DNA of 64,000 nucleotides from Lewinellaceae bacterium (GTDB lineage: Bacteria; Bacteroidota; Bacteroidia; Chitinophagales; Saprospiraceae), in NCBI GenBank assembly GCA_020636095.1, contig JACJYN010000002.1, forward strand, positions 372,001-436,000. Reading direction: 5' to 3'. A model generated the notes under the pieces. It was not told where the DNA came from and made no database searches. It saw nothing but the letters and a program-made list of their open reading frames with translations. Positions 18,402 to 28,825 of the stretch are shown here, piece after piece; position 1 is the first letter of the stretch; each line of letters starts with the position of its first letter. Position numbers and translations under genes: made by a program.

Positions 18402-19571
18402 ATGCCAAAGCAATTTCGATTCATTTTATGGCTGGCTCTGCTGGCCTTTGGCTTTATAGCCGGTATTGCCTGGAAGGGCAAGGATACTGCCCCCAATGAG
18501 AAGGAACGCACGGAAGCCGACACTACCCTGGCCGGTGAAAAAGCGGTTTCTGCTAAAAACACCAGCTTGCCCGCCGCACGGGATGCCAGCCCCGGCCGTG
18601 GGCTGACACCGGAAGAACGGGCTACGATACAGCTGTTTGAGGACGCGGCTCCTTCCGTTTGTTTCATTACCACCTCCAACGTCCGCATGGATTATTTCAC
18701 CCGCGACGTATCGGAAATCCCCCGAGGCACCGGCTCCGGCTTTGTTTGGGATTTGGGCGGCCATATTGTCACCAACTTTCACGTTTTACAGGGGGCCGAC
18801 CGGGCCACCGTCACTTTAGCGGACCGCTCCACCTGGCCGGCCCAACTGGTGGGGAAAGCGCCGGAAAAAGACCTCGCAGTGCTGCGCATAGAGGCTGGCA
18901 GGGAATTGCTTCACCCCATTCCCATCGGAAGTTCTGAAGAATTGCGCGTCGGGCAGTCCGTTTATGCTATCGGCAACCCTTTCGGGCTGGACCAAACGCT
19001 CACAACCGGTATTATCAGCGCGCTCGGCAGGGAGATTCAGTCGGTAGCCGGCATCCCCATCCGGGATGTGATTCAGACCGATGCCGCCATCAATCCTGGC
19101 AACTCCGGTGGGCCGTTGCTAGACTCCTCGGGGCGCCTCATCGGAGTGAATACAGCTATCTACAGCCCTTCCGGCGCTTCGGCGGGTATTGGTTTTTCTA
19201 TCCCGGTAGACGCAGTGAGCTGGATCGTCCCGGAATTGATCGAGTACGGAGAGCTGCGTCGCCCTTCCCTTGGGGTCGACCTGGCGCGCCCCCAGGTTTT
19301 ATCCCGGCTGGGACTGGAAGGTGCGCTCGTGATTAACGTCAGCAAAGGTGGCGCCGCTGAGCGGGCTGGCATCCGGCCCACTACCCGCGACAACTATGGG
19401 TATATCAAACTGGGCGATATCATCGTTGGTATTGGAAATACAACCATCAAAAATAATAGTGACCTGATACTGGCTCTCGAGAATTATGAACCGGGCGATG
19501 TCGCTACCGTTCGTATCCTTCGGGATGAGGAGCAATTGGAAGTCAGGCTGAAACTAGATCCGGCAAAATAA
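18402..19571 (+). CDS. DegP/HtrA-type serine protease with one PDZ domain
   Basis: I choose the ATG at 18402 (MPKQFRFILWLALLAFGFIAG), which gives a basic n-region and one membrane anchor; the frame is open further upstream. The 389-residue product is a periplasmic trypsin-like protease. The catalytic triad is visible: His127 (VTNFHV), Asp157 (KDLAVLRI) and Ser235 (NPGNSGGPLL). One PDZ domain follows (about 285-380; GALVINVSKGGAAERAGI). HtrA proteins degrade misfolded envelope proteins. With a single PDZ and N-terminal anchor it is DegS-like in layout, but it may equally be a general quality-control protease. Confidence 0.93.
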   Translation: MPKQFRFILWLALLAFGFIAGIAWKGKDTAPNEKERTEADTTLAGEKAVSAKNTSLPAARDASPGRGLTPEERATIQLFEDAAPSVCFITTSNVRMDYFTRDVSEIPRGTGSGFVWDLGGHIVTNFHVLQGADRATVTLADRSTWPAQLVGKAPEKDLAVLRIEAGRELLHPIPIGSSEELRVGQSVYAIGNPFGLDQTLTTGIISALGREIQSVAGIPIRDVIQTDAAINPGNSGGPLLDSSGRLIGVNTAIYSPSGASAGIGFSIPVDAVSWIVPELIEYGELRRPSLGVDLARPQVLSRLGLEGALVINVSKGGAAERAGIRPTTRDNYGYIKLGDIIVGIGNTTIKNNSDLILALENYEPGDVATVRILRDEEQLEVRLKLDPAK

Positions 19572-19721
19572 AACAGGAGACAAAAAAACCTGGATAGGGT
19601 TCGTCCTTTACATATACTTTTTTATATTTGTAGTCTATTTTTAAACTTATTCCACATGCTGTTGTTTAGGCTATAAGTCTTAAAGGACATATTTGCAAAA
19701 TGGTCTATTTTGAATTATTAA

Positions 19722-19766
19722 TGTGATAAAGATCACTCTAAAAATCAATAAAAGCGACTATTTTTG
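19722..19766 (+). promoter_or_regulatory. CRP/FNR-type box followed by a -7 element
   Basis: TGTGATAAAGATCACT (19722-19737) matches the CRP-like half-sites TGTGA-N6-TCAC(A) at nine of ten positions. TATTTTTG (19759-19766) fits the Bacteroidota -7 consensus TAnnTTTG. No -33 TTTG is present. With a start near 19771 the box centre would be at about -42, the class II activator position, which would explain the missing -33 element. It would drive the small transcript that ends at the terminator at 20080. The reading is an inference from spacing. Confidence 0.5.
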
Positions 19767-19770
19767 CACC

Positions 19771-20080
19771 ATCAAAAGCTCACAAAAAGATGTGAGTAGA
19801 ATTTTGAAAAATAAAGTCAGAAAAAGTGACCCTGGCTAAAAACTGCGTCCTAAAAAGTATAATTGAAAGGCGAATGCAAGCCTCAAAGCGAGGCGGGCAA
19901 ACGTCAAATTTCAAGGGGAATGCAGTTGATTGACAGCCAGGGGAAATGATCTTAAGATGTTGATTGATATAGAGTTAAAATCTCTGGCTGTCTCAACATT
20001 CTCAATCTAGAAAGGTTTTCATGATATGAATATGGGTTTTAGGTGTTTTTCTCGGGGAGCAATTTTTGCTCCCCTTTTTT
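19771..20080 (+). ncRNA. candidate small RNA, about 310 nt
   Basis: A strong intrinsic terminator on the + strand lies about 510 bases past the last + strand stop codon, with no gene between. The span begins with a CRP-like box and a -7 element. It can form a GCCTCAAAGCGAGGC hairpin (about 19877-19891) and a longer stem pairing GACAGCCAG (about 19934) with CTGGCTGTC (about 19983). No peptide longer than about 20 codons is evident. It does not resemble tmRNA, RNase P or SRP RNA. It could also be a long 3' tail of the HtrA transcript. Confidence 0.4.
20054..20080 (+). terminator. intrinsic terminator (+ strand)
   Basis: GGGGAGCAA, a short loop and TTGCTCCCC, followed by six T residues. The U-run is on the + strand only, so it ends a rightward transcript (candidate small RNA or HtrA read-through) and not the leftward giant gene whose stop codon is at 20114. 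Confidence 0.9.
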
Positions 20081-20113
20081 GTTTGGGGGTTTTCCTCCTA
20101 TCCACCTTTTTGC

Positions 20114-23100
20114 TCACCTCATCAACACCACATCCCCACTGACAACCTCAATGCTTCCATCCGTAAATTCAACTTCAGCGTAGAATACAAAAACAGCCGG
20201 GTCCATAGGCATGCCGTCGAGAGAGCCATCCCAGCCCAGGGTAGGGTCATTGGGTTTGAAATCCGCATTTTCATAGACCATATTCCCCCACCGGTCAAAG
20301 ATTCGAAAACGGCGAATATTGACGACATCGGCGCCGGCAAAAAGGGTGAAGCGGTCGTTGCTCTGGTCCCCATTAGGGGAAAAGGCAGTTGGTGCATAAA
20401 CGGGATATTCCCGTACTACTCTGACCTCAATATTATCTGAGGCGGTACATCCTTCTCCGTTACTGACCCAGACGAAATAGGTAGTCGTTTTATCGGGGTT
20501 GACCGCCTGTATCGGGGCGTTAAGCGGGCTAAGGCTGTCGTAGGGCCACCACCAGATGGTGTCATAGGTTGCCAGGCTGATATCCGCCACCAGCGTATCC
20601 GGCCTGCCGAGCCGCAGAGTAATATCAGGCCCCAGGTCCACGCGGAGGCTTTGAGCTTCCGGAATTTCCAGCGTTGTTTCCAGTTCGCAGCCATTGGCAT
20701 CCTGCACCATTAGCCGATACGTGCCCGGGGGCAGGTTTTCAAAGCGGGTAAGCCCGGAAAAGCCGCCCGCTTCAAGGCTATAAAGGAATGGCCCCGAGCC
20801 ACCCAGAATGGTGTCAATCTCAATATAGCCATCGAGGCGCCCGGTGCAGGATGGTGGAAACGCCCTTGCCACCAGGCTATCTATCGGAGCAGCTAACTCA
20901 ATGGCCTGCACGCTGTCAACCGCTGTACAGCCATTGCGCTGGTCCGTCACCAGCAGGGTATACCAGCCCGGGGCGGCAGCCAGAGCCTGGTTACTATCTA
21001 ATGCACCGGCCAATTGGCCGGCTTCCGTCGTCCAAAAATACTGAATGAAATCTCCGGATGAAGAATTGGAACCGTCCAACCCTACCGTTCGGATGATACA
21101 ATCCAGGGGTTCGGGTTCCCCGATACTTGCCACGGGAGGCATCGTATCAGCCAGCACAGTGCGTTGGGCCGAGGCAAAGCAGCCATTGCTCTCGTCCGTC
21201 ACTGTCAACTGATACACGCCCGGCAAAGTAGCGGCCGCCTGAAGGCTGCTTGCCATCAGCGTATCCCCCGCCGGGCCAGTCCAGGTATTGGAAAAGCCGG
21301 GGCCGGAAGAAGAGCCGCTGCCATCCAGGGCCACCGACGTCCGAACACAGGTGATTTCTAAGGGCTGCCCGATGGCTACATCCGGCTGTTCGTAGTTCGC
21401 GCTTACTGAAAAGGCGAGGGTATCTTTACATCCGTTACCCAGGTCCGTAACGACCAGGCGATAATTGCCGGTACCGGACAGCGCCACCTGGGGCTCATTG
21501 CTGATACTACCGGCGGGAACCTGCCGCCAGTCGTAAGCCAGCCCACTACCGGTAGCGGACACCGAAGCGGAGGCATCCAGGAATATGCTGTCCGTGCGGC
21601 AGTCCAGCTGCAGGCCGAAGGAATCCGCCACCGCCAAAGGTGGCTGCCTGTTTTCAAACACGGCCACCGTATCGGCGCTGGTGCATCCATTTTGCGGGTC
21701 CGTCACCTGAAGGATGTAACTGCCCGGAGCATCGGCCAGCGGAGTCAAGCTATTGCCATCCAGAGCGATGTTGCCGTCCGGCGTATCCCAAAGTACCTGC
21801 ATCCCACCGCTGGCCGTCATGCCCTGCCCCTGTAGGCGAACGTTGACCCGGCTACAACTCAACGTAGTATCCGGCCCGGCATTGGCCAGGGGCGCGTTGA
21901 TATCTTGTCGGATCACCACTGTATCTAATGAGGTGCATTGATTCGCCAGGTTGGTAACCGCCAGCAGGAAGACATCCGGTTGATAGATTACCGGCGCCGG
22001 GCTGTCGGCGCCGGTGATAGGGCTGCCTCCTACCGCACTCCAGGCATAGGCCAACGGCAAGCCGGATGGCCCTCCGCTCCCCTGTAGTTGCAGGCTGTCC
22101 AGGTTGCAGAGCAGCGTGCCGTCGGGGCCAGCATCCGCAACCGGCGGTTCATAGTCTTCGCCTACTTCGACAAGGACGAAGCTGACACAGCCGTTGCTGT
22201 TGTCCTCCACCTCGAAACGATAAGAGCCCGGCGCCGCCACATCAACGATCAGCGCATTGGTACAGGGCCCCTGCGGCTGGCCATTGGGGCCAAGGCGACA
22301 CCAGCGCCCGGTGAAGCCGGCCGGCGCCGGCAGTTCGCCCACCAGCAGAACCACCGGGGCGCCGCAGGTCAGGTTGGTATCGGATAACATGGGAACCGGT
22401 GGCAAAACGCCCTCCCTGTCCACCAGTACACTATCGGTAGCAAAACACCCGGTGGTGGTGTCCGTGACGGTCAGAATGAACCAGCCGGTGTCACTTACTG
22501 ATGGGTTGAAAGAATTGACGCCGCCGATCACCGCGCCTGCCGGGCCACTCCAGGAATAGGTGATGTCGGGCCCGAAATCTGAAGCGCTGCCGTCGAGGGC
22601 GCGGGAAGGCATAGCACAGGTAAGGGTTACCGGCGCTCCGGCATCGGCGAAGGGCAGAAGGGTATCGATCGCAACCATAGCCTGATCGGTAGCGCTACAG
22701 CCTGTAATCCGGTCGGTAACCAGCAGTTGGTAATTACCAGGAGTGGACACCGGCAGGGCCGGCAACGTATCTTGTATCCCTGGATTCCCATTCTCGTCTA
22801 TCCACTGATAAGATAAGCGGGGATTGGGAATGGAAGTGCCGCCAAGCACAACCTCCCGTATTTCACAGTCTAAAACCCGGCCGGGCCCGGCATCGGCAAC
22901 CGGCGGAAGGATATTTTCGCGGACTTCCACACTGAGTACTTTGGAAAACCCCAGTGTATCGGTAGCCGTGATCGTATAGAGGCCGGGGGCTCCGGCCAGC
23001 ACCTGCAAGGAATCATTATTGGTAAGGATCAGGCCGTTCTGGGTAGACCATTGCAGGGTGCAGCCGATACAGGGCTCACAGAAAGAAGCGGTAATGGACA

Positions 23101-26100
23101 CCGTATCCACCCGGCAGGTAAGGCTGTCTATCGATCCTATTTCTATACAGGGAATGCAGGATTGTTCCATTACCTCCACCGTTCGGAAGGTGGTGCAGTT
23201 GTTGGATGGGTTGACCACAGTAAGAGTCAGCAGGCCAGTGGTATCCACCAGCACGGCAGAACTATCCGCGCTGCCAATGATATTATCCCCCACCCAGCTA
23301 TAAGAGTAGGTTTGCCCGGGCGGATCGACGAATGCCTGCATCCAGAAGCTGTCCTGCAGGCAGGGGATGACTCTGCTTCCGAAGGCGATATCCGGCAGAG
23401 CAGCGCTGCGTTCAATCACCACAATATCCTCATCGGTACAACCCGTCAGGCTATCGATGACAGTGAGAAAATACGTTCCGTCATCATTGACTTCCACCGT
23501 GAGGCCGGGGACGTTGAAAAAATCATCATCCAGCTTGGTCCAGAGGTACCCAATCCCCGGCCCCTGAGTGGAGCCACCCGCATTCAGGATCGCTGTAGGT
23601 TCATCACAGGTGAGGGTATCGGAAGGGCCGGCATCGGCTATCGGAGGTGTCACATTGGCCACTACATTGACGGAGGTTGTGTCGGCCAGGCCAACCACGG
23701 TATTGGTGACAATCAGCGTATACAGGCCGCCGCAGCGCACTTCCAGTTCAGGCGTTCCCTGCCCGCTGATGATACAGCTGGCGCCGGGTTCTGTCCACTG
23801 GTAGGTAATAAAACTGCCGGTAGCAGAGGCCGTGGCGTCGATCGTCACGGAAGTAATGGCGCAGGTAAGGGTGTCCGGATTGGCAATAATGGCATCGGGC
23901 GTACAGTCGAGCACCACGAGTACGCTGGCCGTATCCGCACAATCCTGGGCGGCATTGGTGGCAATCAGCGTATACAGGCCGGCCGTATCAACTACAGGAG
24001 TAAGCGTATTGAAACTCACCGGCTGGCCGTCGAAATACCATTGAAAGAGCGCTCCTTCTGAAGCGGAACCATCGATGACGACGGCCCCATCCAGGCAGGA
24101 TAATTCCAGGCTATCCGGTAGTACGACGATCGGCAGCAGGCTGTCCCGGCTTACGGCCACGCTGTCTACCCCGACACAGCCACTGGCCGTATTGGTGATA
24201 CGGAGGTAATAAACGCCCGAACAGTCAACCAGTATTTGGCTGCTATCTGCCGGAGACTGCAGACAGGGGCCGCTCCACAGGTATTCGAGCGGGGCGCCGG
24301 TATCCGAGGAAGAACCGTCCAGCACCGCCTGAGGAGAAGCGCAGTTGAGTTCCCGATCGGGGCCGGCTTCTACATTGGGCGGTTGGTTGTCTTCAAAAAC
24401 GGTAGTGGAAGAGGTTGCTTCACAACCGTTCCTTGTATTGCGAACAACCAGCTGATAACTGCCCGGCTGGCTGGCCAGAACAAAAGGCCCATCGGCCGGG
24501 CCGGCAAACTGGCCGCCGTCCGTCGTCCAGTTGTAGGTAAAACCGGGGCCGGTGGAGCTCTCGAAACCGCCGATCTCGACTACCGTGCTGTCACAGGTCA
24601 ATACATCGACTTCCCCGGCAACGGACACGGGGCTTATGGTATCAATGGCTACCGTCGCCGTCGCCGTAGCCAGGCAGGTGTTAACCGTATCGCGAACCGT
24701 CAGGGTATATTGGCCGGGCAGGTTGATGGCCGGGTTCAGAGTGGAAACGCCGCCCAGCAGGCCCGGCCCGGCCCATTCATAAGTAAAATCAGGCCCCTGG
24801 CTGGAAGCACTGCCATCGAGGGTGAGTTGCAGGCTGTCGCAGGTCAGGGTATAGGGGCCGCCAACAGCAGCAGTGGGTATGGCTTCATTTTGGTTCACTT
24901 CAACGCTATCCGTAGCCGAACAGCCATTTCTGTTGTCTCTAATGGTTAACAAGTAGGCGCCCGGACAGTCCGCTCTGCCGATAATACTATCCTGGCCGGA
25001 TATCAGGCAGGGGCCACTCCACTCGTAAGTGAAGTGGGGGCCGGTGTCCGAGCCAGTGCCGTCCAGCGCTACTTCCGTGACTGAACAGTTGAGTTCTGAA
25101 CTTACCTGCCCCAAAACAACCGGCTGAAGAAAATCCATAGGCACGAAGGCTTCCGCCGTATCAGAACAAAAAGTCACGGTATCCAGAACGATGAGCTGAT
25201 AGTTACCCGAGGCGTTTACCCGGATCGTCGGCCCGGTGGAATCCCCGATGATAAAACCATCGGTGGTGTTCCATTCATAAGCGATATGGGGCCCGGAACT
25301 GGACGCAAAAGCGTCGAGCGTCAGCTGGGTGGAATCGCAGTTGAGCGTATCCACCGGGCCGATTACGGCCATCACCTGAACCGACGAATCGCGCACGAGC
25401 ACCGAGGTGCTGTCCCGGCAGCCGGTGTTGTCATTGATGACCACCAGTTCGTACCGCCCGCCGGCGTCCACAACCGGGCTGAGTGTATTGATACCCGAAC
25501 TAACCTGCCCACCTTCCAATACATTCCAGAAAAAAGAAAAACCCGGGCCGCTGTCGGAGGCGCTGCCATCGAGGCTGAAGCGTGGCACGGCGCAATTCAA
25601 CGGGCCAGGTTCTACAATGGCCACTACCGGCGGAAGGGTATCGATGCCTACCTCCACCAGAGAGGTATCGATACAGCCATTGTCTCTGTCCGTCACCACC
25701 AGCAGGTACAGGCCTGGTTCTGTAACTACAGGAGTAGGCGTATTGCCGCCAACCGGGCCGACTCCCGCCACCGCTATCCAGTCGTAGTCGAAATTGCCAT
25801 TGAAGGAAGAGTTGGTTCCGTCCAGCGTAACGGTGGTGCTGTCACAAGTCAGGGCCCTGTCCGGCCCACTATCGGCGAAAGGCGCCATGGTATCCTGTGT
25901 GATGGTGACGAATGCCGTATCGGCACAAAAAGTAACCGTATCCTTGACGATGAGTTGGTAAGCGCCGGGCGCATCGACCTCAACTGTCGTTCCAACCGTG
26001 TCTGCGGTGAAATGCCCATCCGGGCTCGACCAACAGTAGAGGAGGTTCGCAGCTGTAGTAGAAGCCGAACCATCGAGGGTAAGGGTATCCAAAGCGCAGG

Positions 26101-28549
26101 TAAGCTCTCTGCTACTACCTGCATTTGCCACAACCACGTTGACGTTTTCCAACACCATCACCGAAGCGGAATCCCGACATCCATTGACAGAATTTTCCAC
26201 CGCCAACTGGTAGGCGCCGGGAGCATCCACCACCGGCACGAGGCCATTGGCTCCGCTGGCGATATTTCCGCCATTGCCGGTTTGCCAGGTAAGGATAGGC
26301 GCCGGGCCGGCATTCAGCGCTTCGGCCTCTAATTGAAGAGCGGTTAAAGCACAGTTCAGTATATCCGGATCGGCGATACTCACCACCGGAGAGAGGGTAT
26401 CATAAGTGACTGCCACAAAGGCCGAGTCCATGCAGCCGTTGTCGATATTGGTCACCAACAGGCGGTAATTGCCGGCTTGGGTAATGGATGGAAAGAGGGT
26501 ATTGGCGTCCTGAGGTATAATCCCATTGGTGGCCCGCCAGTCGTATTCAAAACTCGGGCCTACGGAAGAACCGGCGCCGCTGAGCGTGAGGCTCGTCCGG
26601 GTGCAATTCAAGGCCGTATCCGGGCCGGTTTGGGCCAGGGGCGACCGTTCGTCCAGCCTGATGAGGACCGTTGCCGTATCGCGGCAGCCATTGCTAACAT
26701 CGGTAACGATTAGCTCGTAGAGGCCGGCGGCGTCCACCACGGCTGTCGGGCCGGTAGTACTTCCGGAGAAGCTGCCGGCGGCGCTGCTCCAACTGTACTG
26801 GAATTCAGGGCCGATCGAAGTATTGGCTCCGCCAATAGGAAGCTGGCCTACGTCACAGGTCAGGGTGTCCGTCAGCCCGGCATCGGCCTGGGGTGGAATG
26901 GTGTCGGCCGCCACCACCACAGTGTCCCGGCTGAGACATTGCACCGAGTTCCGGGTTTGCTCTACCTCCAGGATATAGGCGCCGGAAAAGTTCACCAGCA
27001 GGCTGGGGCCGCTGCCAAGAAAACCGTCATTTACGTCCAGCCAACGGTAGGTAATACTGCCCGCCGGGCTGGAGGCATTGCCATCGAGGGCCACCAACGG
27101 ATCGCTACAGGTGAGGGTATCCGGCAGCGCGATAACCGCTGTTACATCCAGCACCTGAAGGCCAACATTGACGATGCTATCGCATCCCTGCGAAGAAGCC
27201 AGGGTGATGGTGTAATTCCCGGTGGCCGTCAGCATGCTATCTCCCACCGCAAAGCTCTCCCCCCGGCAAAGTACCACTGTGGTATCCACAACAACAGGAG
27301 GGATGACCGTAAGGCTGAGGCTGATTATGCTGTCGCATAATCCTACAGACTGAAGGGTATCGGTGTATATTCCGGAGGCTGTATAGGCCGTTGTTCCCAC
27401 CACCACCGAATCTCCCTGGCAGATGGTGTCCGACAGGCTGGTATACTCGATGGGGATCACCTGCAGGCTGTAATGCACAACGCTGTCACAGCCGGCATAA
27501 CCGGATAAACCAATATCGTAGATACCAGTGGCCGTTAACACACTATCCCCCACCATTACGGAATCTCCCTCGCAAATGGAACTGGCCAGGAAAGTGGTGT
27601 CCGGCGGAGCGACAATGCGAACCCACAGGCAACTATCGGTAACCTCCCCACAGAAAAGAGGTTCCAGCCCGTTGAGGTTGCGCCGCAGGCTGTCGATGGT
27701 GAGCACGCCGTCCGGAGTTGGGAAGCTATCGTAATCTATTCGTTTGTAAGACAGGCCGCAGACCTGATACAGCCCGGGAGTATAACCGGTGAGATCGACC
27801 GTAGAATCGTACTCCATCAGTATATTGCCTTCCCCGACCAGGTAGGTATACCCATACTGATTGGTGTCGGGCGGGGTGCCGGAGTAGTTGGGCGGCAAGC
27901 TCAGAGCCAGGCTGGTATCACCTTCACAGGCAAGGATATCCCCGAAAGTATCGAGGTTGCCGGCGGCGGCGAAGCAGCAATCCAGCCCACGTTCGTCACA
28001 AAAGAGGAGTCGGAAGCCCAGGATTGCCCCAATCTGAGCCGAAGGGTTGTTGTTGACGCTGATCGTCCAGGCGCCATTCACCGGCCCGGTGTTGAAATCC
28101 TCCAGCTGGCCCTGGTAGGGATGATAAGTCCCTGTATACAAGCCGAAGACGCCCCAGTTGTTGGGTTGGTTGTTATCCCAGGAGGGCAAAAAGCCCGGGT
28201 CCGGCATAGGCATTACCGACTGTGGCACGAAAGTGACCCGCCAGCGGGTGAAGTTGGTAAAGGCTACCGGGTCATCACTATTGGGGCCAATCAAGGTGAC
28301 GGACTGCCCGGCGGGTGAGGTAACCGTCAGGACCATGTCCTCGACGTAGTTATGAGAAAATTCTATCTCTATACCGCAGATGCCCTGATCGGCAGTCGAC
28401 AGGTCATCATTATAGATATTGAAAACATTGAAATTGAAAGTGTGGGTACTATTGGGGTTGATGTACAAGGTGTCTTCCAGGCCGCAGGGTTGGCTCCAGG
28501 CCGAAGCTGCGCCTGCCAGGAATAGCCACAGGATTATGGTTCGCCTCAT
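20114..28549 (-). CDS. giant modular surface protein, gliding-motility-associated C-terminal (T9SS type B) domain
   Basis: I choose the ATG at 28549 (MRRTIILWLFLAGAASAWSQ), a clean signal peptide; the frame is open 108 bases upstream. The product is about 2811 residues. Order: a P-domain-like/beta-sandwich module (about 20-200), short repeats of the SICEGDSVMVGDS type (about 320-480), about 25 Ig/PKD-like modules of 95-100 residues (consensus ADAGP-x-LTC-x-LDGSAS-GP-F-Y-W ... PG-Y-L-V-D-GC), one SprB-type repeat (DGYIEIDTILGGSGPFLYSL), and a T9SS type B tail (YAPTAFSPNGDQSNDRF ... IFDRWGNMVYE). Each module has a conserved cysteine pair. It is probably a surface adhesin exported by T9SS, analogous in layout to SprB. 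The next gene is the same type. Confidence 0.92.
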   Translation of the reverse strand: MRRTIILWLFLAGAASAWSQPCGLEDTLYINPNSTHTFNFNVFNIYNDDLSTADQGICGIEIEFSHNYVEDMVLTVTSPAGQSVTLIGPNSDDPVAFTNFTRWRVTFVPQSVMPMPDPGFLPSWDNNQPNNWGVFGLYTGTYHPYQGQLEDFNTGPVNGAWTISVNNNPSAQIGAILGFRLLFCDERGLDCCFAAAGNLDTFGDILACEGDTSLALSLPPNYSGTPPDTNQYGYTYLVGEGNILMEYDSTVDLTGYTPGLYQVCGLSYKRIDYDSFPTPDGVLTIDSLRRNLNGLEPLFCGEVTDSCLWVRIVAPPDTTFLASSICEGDSVMVGDSVLTATGIYDIGLSGYAGCDSVVHYSLQVIPIEYTSLSDTICQGDSVVVGTTAYTASGIYTDTLQSVGLCDSIISLSLTVIPPVVVDTTVVLCRGESFAVGDSMLTATGNYTITLASSQGCDSIVNVGLQVLDVTAVIALPDTLTCSDPLVALDGNASSPAGSITYRWLDVNDGFLGSGPSLLVNFSGAYILEVEQTRNSVQCLSRDTVVVAADTIPPQADAGLTDTLTCDVGQLPIGGANTSIGPEFQYSWSSAAGSFSGSTTGPTAVVDAAGLYELIVTDVSNGCRDTATVLIRLDERSPLAQTGPDTALNCTRTSLTLSGAGSSVGPSFEYDWRATNGIIPQDANTLFPSITQAGNYRLLVTNIDNGCMDSAFVAVTYDTLSPVVSIADPDILNCALTALQLEAEALNAGPAPILTWQTGNGGNIASGANGLVPVVDAPGAYQLAVENSVNGCRDSASVMVLENVNVVVANAGSSRELTCALDTLTLDGSASTTAANLLYCWSSPDGHFTADTVGTTVEVDAPGAYQLIVKDTVTFCADTAFVTITQDTMAPFADSGPDRALTCDSTTVTLDGTNSSFNGNFDYDWIAVAGVGPVGGNTPTPVVTEPGLYLLVVTDRDNGCIDTSLVEVGIDTLPPVVAIVEPGPLNCAVPRFSLDGSASDSGPGFSFFWNVLEGGQVSSGINTLSPVVDAGGRYELVVINDNTGCRDSTSVLVRDSSVQVMAVIGPVDTLNCDSTQLTLDAFASSSGPHIAYEWNTTDGFIIGDSTGPTIRVNASGNYQLIVLDTVTFCSDTAEAFVPMDFLQPVVLGQVSSELNCSVTEVALDGTGSDTGPHFTYEWSGPCLISGQDSIIGRADCPGAYLLTIRDNRNGCSATDSVEVNQNEAIPTAAVGGPYTLTCDSLQLTLDGSASSQGPDFTYEWAGPGLLGGVSTLNPAINLPGQYTLTVRDTVNTCLATATATVAIDTISPVSVAGEVDVLTCDSTVVEIGGFESSTGPGFTYNWTTDGGQFAGPADGPFVLASQPGSYQLVVRNTRNGCEATSSTTVFEDNQPPNVEAGPDRELNCASPQAVLDGSSSDTGAPLEYLWSGPCLQSPADSSQILVDCSGVYYLRITNTASGCVGVDSVAVSRDSLLPIVVLPDSLELSCLDGAVVIDGSASEGALFQWYFDGQPVSFNTLTPVVDTAGLYTLIATNAAQDCADTASVLVVLDCTPDAIIANPDTLTCAITSVTIDATASATGSFITYQWTEPGASCIISGQGTPELEVRCGGLYTLIVTNTVVGLADTTSVNVVANVTPPIADAGPSDTLTCDEPTAILNAGGSTQGPGIGYLWTKLDDDFFNVPGLTVEVNDDGTYFLTVIDSLTGCTDEDIVVIERSAALPDIAFGSRVIPCLQDSFWMQAFVDPPGQTYSYSWVGDNIIGSADSSAVLVDTTGLLTLTVVNPSNNCTTFRTVEVMEQSCIPCIEIGSIDSLTCRVDTVSITASFCEPCIGCTLQWSTQNGLILTNNDSLQVLAGAPGLYTITATDTLGFSKVLSVEVRENILPPVADAGPGRVLDCEIREVVLGGTSIPNPRLSYQWIDENGNPGIQDTLPALPVSTPGNYQLLVTDRITGCSATDQAMVAIDTLLPFADAGAPVTLTCAMPSRALDGSASDFGPDITYSWSGPAGAVIGGVNSFNPSVSDTGWFILTVTDTTTGCFATDSVLVDREGVLPPVPMLSDTNLTCGAPVVLLVGELPAPAGFTGRWCRLGPNGQPQGPCTNALIVDVAAPGSYRFEVEDNSNGCVSFVLVEVGEDYEPPVADAGPDGTLLCNLDSLQLQGSGGPSGLPLAYAWSAVGGSPITGADSPAPVIYQPDVFLLAVTNLANQCTSLDTVVIRQDINAPLANAGPDTTLSCSRVNVRLQGQGMTASGGMQVLWDTPDGNIALDGNSLTPLADAPGSYILQVTDPQNGCTSADTVAVFENRQPPLAVADSFGLQLDCRTDSIFLDASASVSATGSGLAYDWRQVPAGSISNEPQVALSGTGNYRLVVTDLGNGCKDTLAFSVSANYEQPDVAIGQPLEITCVRTSVALDGSGSSSGPGFSNTWTGPAGDTLMASSLQAAATLPGVYQLTVTDESNGCFASAQRTVLADTMPPVASIGEPEPLDCIIRTVGLDGSNSSSGDFIQYFWTTEAGQLAGALDSNQALAAAPGWYTLLVTDQRNGCTAVDSVQAIELAAPIDSLVARAFPPSCTGRLDGYIEIDTILGGSGPFLYSLEAGGFSGLTRFENLPPGTYRLMVQDANGCELETTLEIPEAQSLRVDLGPDITLRLGRPDTLVADISLATYDTIWWWPYDSLSPLNAPIQAVNPDKTTTYFVWVSNGEGCTASDNIEVRVVREYPVYAPTAFSPNGDQSNDRFTLFAGADVVNIRRFRIFDRWGNMVYENADFKPNDPTLGWDGSLDGMPMDPAVFVFYAEVEFTDGSIEVVSGDVVLMR

Positions 28550-28825
28550 AAGCTTTTTTGATCTGTTCTTGGGATGGAGGAAATACAGAAGCGGCTTCCA
28601 TTGGCTTACTTCGGATGACCTCTCTGATAGCTTTTGTTTACTTACAGCTTCCGCCACTTTATGTTCCTAAGACCCTTTGGGGCTCTCTTTCGCTGCCGTA
28701 GATGAACCTACAGTTCTAAATAGATGCCAAAATTAACACAAATGACGGACAAACGCGGGATGGGGAGTGTTAAAGGTTTATCACTCCATTTCAAATAGAT
28801 GGACATATTTAGCACAATGCTTAAA

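Noticed and set aside
23051..24061. Long open frames on the + strand across the two giant genes (for example 23051-24061, 25286-26332, 32786-33712)
   Set aside because: They mirror the regular modules of the - strand giant proteins, have low-complexity composition, and show no family similarity.
20114..28549. Regular periodic sequence that could suggest a CRISPR or satellite array
   Set aside because: The period is about 290-300 bases and in frame with protein modules; repeats are diverged at DNA level and there are no spacer-like units.
28728..28735. TAATTTTG (on the - strand) as the -7 box of the first giant gene
   Set aside because: It fits the -7 consensus, but the only TTTG upstream is 14 bases away, too close for a -33 element, and the start codon is about 180 bases downstream.
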